From NCBI GenBank assembly GCA_030533035.1, contig JAUNJW010000005.1, forward strand, positions 1 to 8,632: a stretch of 8,632 nucleotides of DNA, read 5' to 3'. Source of the stretch: Erysipelotrichaceae bacterium (lineage in GTDB: Bacteria > Bacillota_I > Bacilli_A > Erysipelotrichales > Erysipelotrichaceae). Of this stretch, positions 1-6,294 are shown in pieces. Positions within the stretch are counted from its first letter, which is position 1, and each line of letters opens with the position of its first letter. Position numbers and translations under genes: made by a program. The notes under the pieces were generated by a model. It was not told the DNA's origin. It did not search any database and saw nothing but the letters and a program-made list of their open reading frames with translations.

Positions 1-1
1 T

Positions 2-448
2 AAAGGCGTCATGTGCGCCCCGTTCATCGGTCCGGTGACACTGGAAAAATATCTTGCGTCAGGACAGATTGAACAGGTGGTCTGCGGCGGGGAGAACTAC
101 GGCGGTTCAAGGCCGTGTCATTTTGAATGGGTCACAAAACTGTATGACGAATGCGTGAAAGCGGATGTGCAGTTCGCCTTTATCGAAACCGGAACCGTTT
201 TTATCAAAGACGGAAAGACCTATCACATACCCGGCAAGGGACTGCAGACAAAAATGGCATACCGGTCCGGCATGCGCCATGAAGGAAAGCCGATGGAGTT
301 TAAACTGTGCGATTTCTTCGGCGATCCCATTCCAGAAGAACAGCTGTATGTGAAACACTACCGTGATAACTGCGCGGAATGCGGCAGCCGCCTCATCTGC
401 AACGGCTGCAGTGACTGCGGCAGATGCGAAGTAAAAAAGAGAAAATAA
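2..448 (+). CDS. DUF5131 (phage Gp37/Gp68-like) family protein, C-terminal part; 5' end outside window
   Basis: The frame is open from base 2, before the first ATG at 11, so this is very probably the C-terminal ~148 residues of a longer protein and not a 145-residue gene starting at 11. The stretch CAPFIGPVTL, followed by VVCGGENYGGSRPCHFEWV, resembles the late part of DUF5131 proteins, where a 'GP' segment precedes a V-GGE-G-RP--P-WV block and then a D-C---V-F-F stretch. The family's N-terminal GC-----GC-NCYA cysteine motif, which would be the best confirmation, is upstream of the window. Unusually, the C-terminus is cysteine-rich: six Cys in 19 residues (C121, C124, C130, C133, C136 and C139, counted from the internal Met), then a basic KKRK tail. 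This could bind zinc or an Fe-S cluster. The family's biochemical function is not established. The gene is convergent with the YdjC-like gene and shares a terminator with it. Confidence 0.72.
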   Translation, partial: KGVMCAPFIGPVTLEKYLASGQIEQVVCGGENYGGSRPCHFEWVTKLYDECVKADVQFAFIETGTVFIKDGKTYHIPGKGLQTKMAYRSGMRHEGKPMEFKLCDFFGDPIPEEQLYVKHYRDNCAECGSRLICNGCSDCGRCEVKKRK

Positions 449-457
449 AAATGAAAA

Positions 458-497
458 AGGTCTGCCCTTCATCTATGGAAGAGCAGATCTTTGTTTT
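458..497. terminator. Bidirectional intrinsic terminator between convergent genes
   Basis: A 13-pair stem lies at 458-470 / 478-490 with a 7-base loop. On the + strand it has one G-U pair (460/488) and one C-A mismatch (466/482); on the minus strand these become an A-C mismatch and a G-U pair, so the hairpin forms about equally well in either transcript. On the + strand it is followed by TTGTTTTC. On the minus strand the transcript continues into a U-rich run (complement of the A-rich 442-457). It fits termination of both the DUF5131 gene, which stops 9 bases before it, and the YdjC-like gene, whose stop codon overlaps the right-hand tail. Confidence 0.75.
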
Positions 498-1261
498 CAG
501 CCGATATCGTCGTAGCTGATCAGTTCTATGTTTCTTTCTTCAAGCCATTCCTTCACCGCCGGGTCGCATAACATGGCTGTCTCTTTGGTGCGGTTGAGGT
601 TGAGGCTGGAGTTCTTCATCAGATAGTCGTCGACATAGCCGGGATGGCAGATGAAGACATTGACGAATTCCTCACTGGCGTAATTCTCTATTCCCTTCTT
701 CAGGGTTTCAAAAGGATCGTAGTCCGGTTTGCCGGATTCCATCGGCAGGATCACAATCTGCGTCTTTCCGCAGTATGACGGACTGCCATCCAGAATCAGC
801 GGCTGGTACTTGAGTCCGTGTCTTTCCGCGACAATGGCCAGCGCTTTGTTCAGATTGTCAGAAAGGACTGCGTGGGCTTCGAAATAGGAAGGCTCATGGC
901 CTACCAGTTCCAGAAACTTCTGATACTGGGCCTCGATTTCAATGACCGCTTCCTCAACCACGGCGAAGTCTTCGCCATTTTTAAATGCTTCGCGCCATGT
1001 CCGTGAAGATTTGAGATATCCCTTCTCATCGACCAGGGAGGGAATCAGAGCAGGATCGGCGCACGGTCTTTCCAGGCACATGTTGGTATGCTGGCCGATG
1101 GCGATGCCGGTGCCTTCAAGCAGCTTCAGGCCATGGGCGGCATAAGGCATATTGGGCATTAAGCCGGCGGAGCGGATCAGGCCGTCCTTTACGGATTTTT
1201 CGATGCCGTAGTTGACGGCTTCACTGTAGCCGATGTCATCGGCTCTGATGATCAGCTTCAT
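497..1261 (-). CDS. YdjC/ChbG-family carbohydrate deacetylase-like protein
   Basis: This 254-residue protein has the length and opening motif of the YdjC/ChbG family, metal-dependent deacetylases of N-acetylated oligosaccharides in the polysaccharide-deacetylase-like TIM-barrel group. The N-terminus reads IIRADDIGYSEAVNYGI, giving the family Asp-Asp pair at D8-D9. The metal-binding histidine of the G-H-N/T-N block is H58 (GQHTN). A second is H130 in the FEAHAV segment, where family members usually read D-S-H-x-H, so the flanking Asp is Glu and the second His is Val here. A further conserved block, ICHPGYVDD, has H206. No signal peptide or membrane segment is visible, so the protein should be cytoplasmic. 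It follows the flavin-reductase-like gene with a 4-base ATGA overlap, implying translational coupling. No sugar transport or glycosidase genes are adjacent, so the substrate is unknown. The family call is firm; the specific activity is not. Confidence 0.85.
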   Translation of the reverse strand: MKLIIRADDIGYSEAVNYGIEKSVKDGLIRSAGLMPNMPYAAHGLKLLEGTGIAIGQHTNMCLERPCADPALIPSLVDEKGYLKSSRTWREAFKNGEDFAVVEEAVIEIEAQYQKFLELVGHEPSYFEAHAVLSDNLNKALAIVAERHGLKYQPLILDGSPSYCGKTQIVILPMESGKPDYDPFETLKKGIENYASEEFVNVFICHPGYVDDYLMKNSSLNLNRTKETAMLCDPAVKEWLEERNIELISYDDIG

Positions 1262-1815
1262 CTCAGCTCAAAACCTGCCCTGAAGGCATCCGCGACAACT
1301 TCCCCGATGACCCTGTATTTGTTCATGGCGGAATCAAACATGATCGGCTCCATCTTGCCAAGATCCACCTTGCCGTCGGTCAGGATGGATTCGTCAACGC
1401 TCATGTTGACCGTTTCGCCTGTCAGCAGATAACCGTCCCCATCCGGTGCCATTTCGACGACTCTGCATTCCAGAACAAGCGGATACTCTTCAAAGATCGG
1501 CGCGTCGACATTGGCTGCCTTTACCGCGTGGAAACCTGCTTTTTCAATCTTGTTGACCTTGCGGCCGGACTCAATGCCGAAATAATCGGATGCGACGGCT
1601 GTCTTTCTGGTCGCGAAGGCGACGGTGAATTCCCCTTTCAGCTCAAGGTTGTCGGTTGTCTTATGCTTTGAAAGAGAAATGATGATCTGATCTGCATCCA
1701 CCTGACCGGCCCAGGCAGCGTTCATGGCGTTGGGGGTGCCGTCGGCGTCATATGTGCCGATGATCACAACCGGCAGCGGTGTAATGATAGTTTTCTTTCC
1801 AAAATCTTTTCTCAT
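1258..1815 (-). CDS. Flavin reductase-like, FMN-binding split-barrel protein
   Basis: This 185-residue protein matches the flavin-reductase-like domain family. It has an N-terminal PLPVVIIGTYDADGTPNAMNAAWAG block (about residues 13-37), then IISLSKHKTTDNL (45-57) and GEFTVAFAT, the usual strand order of the split barrel that binds FMN. Such proteins reduce free flavin with NAD(P)H, or simply carry FMN as part of a small electron-transfer chain; sequence does not distinguish these. The start is supported by AGAAGGA 7 bases upstream of the ATG. It is first in a two-gene unit with the YdjC-like gene and lies after the ilvE terminator, so it is probably transcribed separately from the main operon, apart from read-through. 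The natural electron acceptor is not apparent. Confidence 0.85.
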   Translation of the reverse strand: MRKDFGKKTIITPLPVVIIGTYDADGTPNAMNAAWAGQVDADQIIISLSKHKTTDNLELKGEFTVAFATRKTAVASDYFGIESGRKVNKIEKAGFHAVKAANVDAPIFEEYPLVLECRVVEMAPDGDGYLLTGETVNMSVDESILTDGKVDLGKMEPIMFDSAMNKYRVIGEVVADAFRAGFELR

Positions 1816-1822
1816 GATGTTT

Positions 1823-1847
1823 TCCTTCTTTCTTCTTTTTCATTATC
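1823..1847 (-). promoter_or_regulatory. Shine-Dalgarno and tentative -10 box for the flavin-reductase gene
   Basis: Read on the minus strand, AGAAGGA (1823-1829) lies 7 bases before the ATG at 1813-1815 and decides that start. About 12 bases further upstream is GATAAT (1842-1847), a one-mismatch -10 box. The hexamer 17 bases upstream of it, inside the ilvE terminator stem, does not resemble TTGACA, so the promoter is only a suggestion. The position, just after a terminator, is where an independent promoter would be expected. Confidence 0.35.
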
Positions 1848-1858
1848 TCACAATCATG

Positions 1859-1892
1859 AAAAAAACAGACAGCCCTGAACAGGACTGTCTGT
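1859..1892 (-). terminator. Intrinsic terminator after ilvE
   Basis: The minus-strand transcript forms ACAGACAG / CTGTCTGT (outer 8 pairs, 1865-1872 with 1885-1892), one internal 1x1 position (U opposite G on the RNA, so possibly a wobble pair), then CCTG / CAGG around a 2-base centre. The stem is followed directly by a run of six U (complement of 1859-1864). It begins 14 bases past the ilvE stop codon. This is a textbook rho-independent terminator and marks the end of the main operon. Confidence 0.9.
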
Positions 1893-1905
1893 ATCGTATA
1901 TGAAG

Positions 1906-2967
1906 TTAAATCTTGAGTGTCCAGCCGAATGTGTCTTCGCTCTTGCCCCACTGAATCGCTGTCAGTGTGTCATAGAGATGCTGGGTCAGTTCGCCGATCT
2001 TGCCTTCGTTGACTGTATAGACCTGATCCTTGTAGACCAGTTCGCCGATCGGGGAGACAACAGCCGCTGTACCGCAGCCCCATGCCTCTTCGAGGGATCC
2101 GTCAGCCATTGCGCCGGCCAGTTCTTCAACTGACAGCAGACGTTCTTCAACCGGATAGCCTTCCTTCTTGAGGATTTCGATAATGGACTTTCTTGTGATG
2201 CCCGGCAGGATGGAACCTGTCAGCTTCGGAGTGACAACAGTGCCGTTGATCTTGAACATGACGTTCATGGCACCGACTTCCTCGATGTACTTTCTTTCAA
2301 CGCCATCGAGCCAGAGAACCTGGGAGTAGCCCTTCTTTTCAGCTCTGTCGCCGGCTCTGTTGGAGGCCGCGTAGTTGCCGCCGCACTTGGCTTCGCCGGT
2401 GCCGCCTCTGACAGCTCTGACGTCCTGGTCTTCAATCATGATGGAAACCGGGTTGAGGCCTTCCTTGTAATAGGAGCCGACCGGGGAAAGAATGATAACA
2501 AATGTCGCATGGTCAACTGCGTGGACGCCGAGAGTCTCGTCGTTGCCGATCATGAACGGACGGATATACAGGGATGTGCCGGGATCGGAGGGAACCCATG
2601 CCTCATCGAGCTTTACGAGTGTTGTGATCGCTTCAACGAAGTCTTCTTCCGGGAACTGCGGCATGCACAGTCTGTCAGCGGAGCGGTTCATACGTCTGGC
2701 ATTTTCCAGCGGTCTGAACAGCTGGACGCTGCCGTCAGCGGTTCTGTAAGCCTTGAGGCCTTCGAAAATCTCTGTGCCGTAGTGGAATGCGGTGCAGGCC
2801 GGGGAAACGCTCATGTTTCCGTAAGGAATGATTCTGTAATCATGCCAGCCCTCTGACTTGGAATAGTCAGCGACAAACATATGATCTGTAAAGATTTTGC
2901 CGAAACCGAGGGTGCTGCTTTCAGGAAGTGCCTTCGGGGCGTCTGTACGGGTGATCTTGATTTCCAT
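1906..2967 (-). CDS. ilvE: Branched-chain amino acid aminotransferase
   Basis: This PLP-dependent class IV aminotransferase reversibly transfers the amino group between glutamate and the 2-oxoacids of valine, leucine and isoleucine. Its 353 residues match the long (BCAT beta/eukaryote-like) form. Visible features are the substrate and PLP-site segment HYGTEIFEGLKAY (62-74), the conserved YIRPF (134-138), the Schiff-base lysine K194 in GGTGEAKCGGNYAAS, the EVGAMNVMF block with E230, and the TGSILPGITRKSI block that binds the PLP phosphate region. The start is supported by AAGGA about 8 bases upstream. It begins only 19 bases after the gamma subunit stop and is the last gene before a strong terminator, so it is co-transcribed with the 2-oxoacid oxidoreductase. 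That link indicates that the oxidoreductase's substrates are branched-chain 2-oxoacids. No ilvBNCD biosynthetic genes are adjacent. Confidence 0.96.
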   Translation of the reverse strand: MEIKITRTDAPKALPESSTLGFGKIFTDHMFVADYSKSEGWHDYRIIPYGNMSVSPACTAFHYGTEIFEGLKAYRTADGSVQLFRPLENARRMNRSADRLCMPQFPEEDFVEAITTLVKLDEAWVPSDPGTSLYIRPFMIGNDETLGVHAVDHATFVIILSPVGSYYKEGLNPVSIMIEDQDVRAVRGGTGEAKCGGNYAASNRAGDRAEKKGYSQVLWLDGVERKYIEEVGAMNVMFKINGTVVTPKLTGSILPGITRKSIIEILKKEGYPVEERLLSVEELAGAMADGSLEEAWGCGTAAVVSPIGELVYKDQVYTVNEGKIGELTQHLYDTLTAIQWGKSEDTFGWTLKI

Positions 2968-2986
2968 TTTCTTATCCTTCTTTCGT

Positions 2987-3525
2987 TTATTCCGCGTAAT
3001 TTCTTCCGATTTCCATTGCTTTGCGGTTCAGGTCGAGCATGTCGGCGTGTCTAGCTGAGATGCACTTTTCAAGTGCTTTCGCGACTGTCTCTTCGTTGTA
3101 GCTGTCAAGAACGCTGAGCAGCTTGCCCATGAGAATCATGTTGGCCAGTCTGCCGGCGCCGTTTTCATCAGCCAGTCTGGTTGCCGGAACATAATAGACG
3201 TCGACGTCTGTGCGTTCCACTTTTCTTTCGATCAGGGAGCTGTCAACGAGAATGATGCCGCCCTTTCTGACTGTCTTTTCATACTTGTCGAGGGAAGGCA
3301 GGTTCATCGCCACCAGGACATCCGGTGTCAGGACGATCGGGGCGCCGACCGGCTCATCGCTCAGGATAACGGAACAGTTGGCTGTGCCGCCGCGCATCTC
3401 AGGTCCATAGGAGGGAAGCCAGGAAACGTTTTTGTCTTCAATCAGTCCCTTGTAGGCAAGAACCTTGCCGGAGAACAGAAGACCCTGGCCGCCGAAGCCG
3501 GCGAATAAGAATTCCTTGGTAGCCA

Positions 3526-3526
<1 letters not shown>
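2987..3526 (-). CDS. 2-oxoacid:ferredoxin oxidoreductase, gamma subunit
   Basis: This 179-residue gamma domain belongs to the pyruvate/2-oxoacid:ferredoxin oxidoreductase superfamily and is a structural part of the cytoplasmic complex with the neighbouring alpha, beta and delta subunits. The N-terminal glycine-rich turn GFGGQG is at residues 10-15, and the family signature [12 protein letters not shown] is at 39-50. The rest ([14 protein letters not shown], then [11 protein letters not shown]) follows the normal gamma fold. Length is typical for a separate gamma subunit. The start codon overlaps the beta stop codon by one base (TAATG), with AAGGAGG at 3534-3540, 7 bases upstream, giving translational coupling and supporting equal stoichiometry. 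It contains no Fe-S motif, as expected. Confidence 0.93.
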
Positions 3527-4299
<773 letters not shown>

Positions 4300-4300
4300 T

Positions 4301-5365
4301 TTATTTTCCTCCCTTCTCATTGGCTTCAACAATTGCCTGGTAAACCTGGTCCGGTGTCGGGATCATGCCGCCGACACGGTAGCACAGGGAAACAGGAACT
4401 TTGCACTGGGTGGCCAGCTGGACGTCTTCAATCATCTGGCCCATGGAGAGCTCAACAGAGATGATCTGCTTTGCGTGGTCCGCATGCTTTGCGAAGACTG
4501 CCTTCGGGAACGGCCACAGGGTGATCGGTCTGATCAGGCCGGCCTTGATGCCGTTGGCACGGGCTTCATTGACCGCGTTTTTGGAAACACGGGCAGCGAT
4601 GCCGAAGGCGGCGATGATGATATCAGCGTCATCGGTCAGATATTCTTCCGCCAGCGCTTCTTTTTCTTCAATCAGAGCGTACTTCTGATAACGTTCAATA
4701 TTTGTCTTTTCAAGCAGTTCTGCATTCAGGTACAGAGAGTTGATGACATTGTGGGGTCTGGCCATCTTTGTGCCGGTTGTTGCCCAGGGCTTGGCCGGGG
4801 CTTCCTTGATTTCAAAGTCAAAGGAGACCGGTTCCATCATCTGGCCGATGGTGCCGTCCGCCAGGATCATGGATGTCATTCTGTATTCGTCAGCCAGTTC
4901 AAATCCCCTGATTGTCAGCTGGGCCATTTCCTGAACGGAGCTCGGTGCCAGGACGATCATGTGATAGTCGCCGTGGCCGCCGCCTCTTGTCGCCTGGAAA
5001 TAGTCAGACTGGGAAGGCTGGATACCGCCAAGACCGGGGCCGCCGCGCTGGGCGTTGACGACCAGGGCGGGCAGATCCGCGCCGGCCAGGTAGGACAGAC
5101 CTTCGCTCTTGAGGGAAATACCCGGGGAAGAGGAGGATGTCATAACACGTTTGCCGGCAGAAGCGACGCCGTAAACCATATTGATCGCAGCGATTTCACT
5201 TTCCGCCTGAAGGAATGTGCCGCCGATCTTCGGCATTCTCTTTGCCATGTAGGCCGCAATTTCTGTCTGCGGGGTAATCGGGTATCCGAAGTAATGTCTG
5301 CAGCCTGCCTGGATCGCAGCTTCAGCGATGGCTTCGTTGCCCTTCATCAATACTTTTTCAGCCAT
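4301..5365 (-). CDS. vorB: 2-oxoacid:ferredoxin oxidoreductase, alpha subunit (VorB type, 2-oxoisovalerate)
   Basis: This 354-residue alpha subunit, with the pyrimidine-binding and C-terminal domains of the superfamily, is the size of stand-alone VorB proteins. Features are GYPITPQTE (27-35), the QAESEIAAI segment carrying the conserved glutamate region (53-61), [10 protein letters not shown] (76-85), and RGGPGLGG (107-114). The C-terminal half includes the transketolase-like segment [11 protein letters not shown] and ends with [10 protein letters not shown]. Together with the beta, gamma and ferredoxin subunits it would form an oxygen-sensitive complex catalysing 2-oxoacid + CoA + oxidised ferredoxin = acyl-CoA + CO2 + reduced ferredoxin. 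The preference for branched-chain 2-oxoacids rests on similarity to VorB-type proteins and on the operon with ilvE; 2-oxoglutarate remains the main alternative. It starts 9 bases after the ferredoxin stop with AAGGTGA as ribosome site, and ends one base before the beta start. Confidence 0.92.
   Translation of the reverse strand: MAEKVLMKGNEAIAEAAIQAGCRHYFGYPITPQTEIAAYMAKRMPKIGGTFLQAESEIAAINMVYGVASAGKRVMTSSSSPGISLKSEGLSYLAGADLPALVVNAQRGGPGLGGIQPSQSDYFQATRGGGHGDYHMIVLAPSSVQEMAQLTIRGFELADEYRMTSMILADGTIGQMMEPVSFDFEIKEAPAKPWATTGTKMARPHNVINSLYLNAELLEKTNIERYQKYALIEEKEALAEEYLTDDADIIIAAFGIAARVSKNAVNEARANGIKAGLIRPITLWPFPKAVFAKHADHAKQIISVELSMGQMIEDVQLATQCKVPVSLCYRVGGMIPTPDQVYQAIVEANEKGGK
4308..4314 (-). 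promoter_or_regulatory. Shine-Dalgarno site that sets the beta-subunit start
   Basis: AGGGAGG on the minus strand lies inside the last codons of the alpha gene. Its GGAGG core is 8 bases from the ATG at 4297-4299. The longer candidate start at 4332 would place this site inside the coding sequence, so the shorter start is preferred. It also implies that ribosomes finishing alpha restart on beta. Confidence 0.75.
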
Positions 5366-5374
5366 TTCTTCACC

Positions 5375-5581
5375 TTACCTTTCAACCGTGATAATGCAGT
5401 CCGGGCACATGATTGCGCAGGAAGCGCAGCCGATGCACTCCTCGGGCTTTACGCATTCCGCCGGATGATGCCCTTTCTTGTTGATCTTGTCTTTGGACAG
5501 CTGAAGGATTCCCTTCGGGCAGGCATCTGTGCAGAGGCCGCAGCCCTTGCATTCATCTTCCCTGAATGTCACTTTTGCCAT
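5375..5581 (-). CDS. 2-oxoacid:ferredoxin oxidoreductase, delta subunit (2[4Fe-4S] ferredoxin)
   Basis: This 68-residue bacterial-type ferredoxin has two full cluster motifs: C11-x2-C14-x2-C17-x3-C21-P and C49-x2-C52-x2-C55-x3-C59-P. By family precedent, C11, C14, C17 and C59 hold one 4Fe-4S cluster, and C49, C52, C55 and C21 the other. The loop between them (residues 22-48) is longer than in a minimal clostridial ferredoxin and includes an HHPAEC segment typical of delta subunits of this enzyme class; C43 and C62 are extra cysteines. It carries electrons from the TPP site to external ferredoxin. It lies 47 bases after the P-loop ATPase gene with no visible promoter or terminator in the gap, and is followed closely by alpha. 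An AGGAAAGG-rich stretch upstream serves as ribosome site. Confidence 0.95.
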   Translation of the reverse strand: MAKVTFREDECKGCGLCTDACPKGILQLSKDKINKKGHHPAECVKPEECIGCASCAIMCPDCIITVER

Positions 5582-5628
5582 AGTTTACTCTTTCCTTTCC
5601 TCTTGTTTGAGTTCTGTCTGATTTGTAT

Positions 5629-6294
5629 TCAGTCCACCGGGCGCTTCTGCAGCTTCATCGGGAACAGATTGCCGATCTTTCCTGACAGCTCTGCCATGAA
5701 CTTTTCCTCAACGGAAGTCAGGACAACCGGCAGCCCGGTCAGTTCGGAAACCTCATCCGCAAACTGCACCGAATCCAGGATGCACTGCGCGTCGGTTTCC
5801 GCACCGAGATTTGAGTTGTTTATGATGCCGGTGAATTTCAGTCTTCCCGCCTCTTCGATTTCATCCAGAACCTCCTTCACCGATGCGGCGTCGGGGGTCA
5901 GCGGACGGTACTTGTTGATCACCAGGAACATATCGTAGTTGTTTTCATCACTGATCATCCGTGACAGACGGCCCAGGGCCAGCGCCCCGCGGTCATCGCC
6001 GCCGACGTCGATAATGCTGTACATGGATTCATCGTCCACGATCGCGTACATATCCTGCGGCAGGGCCGGAATGTCCAGCGATGAATTGGCATAGGGTGAA
6101 ACAATCAGCCGGATCCCGGCTGCTTCCAGCTCGTTTTTGGAGTCGAGCGTACGGAAGTATGGATTGACGATATCAAGATCCGCGATCGCCGTGTTTTCAT
6201 GGGCCTTTTTTAACTCCAGGGCCATGTTCACCGCGATGTTGGTCTTGCCGGAACCGTAGTGTCCCGCCAGCAATGTGATCCGCTTATAGTTCAT
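5629..6294 (-). CDS. P-loop ATPase of MinD/CooC-like type, function unknown
   Basis: This soluble nucleotide-binding protein has 221 residues when started at 6294 (MNYKRITLLAG). The Walker A motif is GHYGSGKT (11-18) right at the N-terminus. It is followed by ADLDIVNPYFRT (38-49), like the switch region of MinD/ParA/CooC ATPases, and IIDVGGDDRG (94-103), the switch-II/Walker-B-like segment. It lacks the K-G-G-x-G-K deviant Walker signature lysine at the usual place (H12, Y13 instead), so it is not a standard ParA. I prefer this start because the longer in-frame ORF to 6351 adds a Ser/Arg-rich, non-conserved 19-residue leader inside the upstream gene, and GGAAAG lies about 10 bases before the shorter ATG. 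The gene overlaps the synthetase end by 11 bases. Location suggests a role in maturing or regulating the oxidoreductase (for example Fe-S or cofactor insertion), but nothing in the sequence proves it. Confidence 0.85.
   Translation of the reverse strand: MNYKRITLLAGHYGSGKTNIAVNMALELKKAHENTAIADLDIVNPYFRTLDSKNELEAAGIRLIVSPYANSSLDIPALPQDMYAIVDDESMYSIIDVGGDDRGALALGRLSRMISDENNYDMFLVINKYRPLTPDAASVKEVLDEIEEAGRLKFTGIINNSNLGAETDAQCILDSVQFADEVSELTGLPVVLTSVEEKFMAELSGKIGNLFPMKLQKRPVD

Noticed and set aside
107..472. A 121-codon minus-strand frame opposite the DUF5131 gene
   Set aside because: It lies antisense to a frame with family-like sequence, has no recognisable domain, and crosses the terminator hairpin.
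1748..1951. A 67-codon minus-strand frame spanning the ilvE terminator and the start of the flavin-reductase gene
   Set aside because: It runs through an intrinsic terminator, overlaps two real genes in another frame and has no family features.
4300..4332. Longer start for the beta subunit at 4332
   Set aside because: It would overlap the alpha gene by 32 bases, while a strong GGAGG sits 8 bases before the ATG at 4299.
5582..5628. Possible internal promoter or terminator between the ATPase and ferredoxin genes
   Set aside because: I saw no convincing -35/-10 pair and no hairpin with a U-run in these 47 bases, so co-transcription is the simpler reading.
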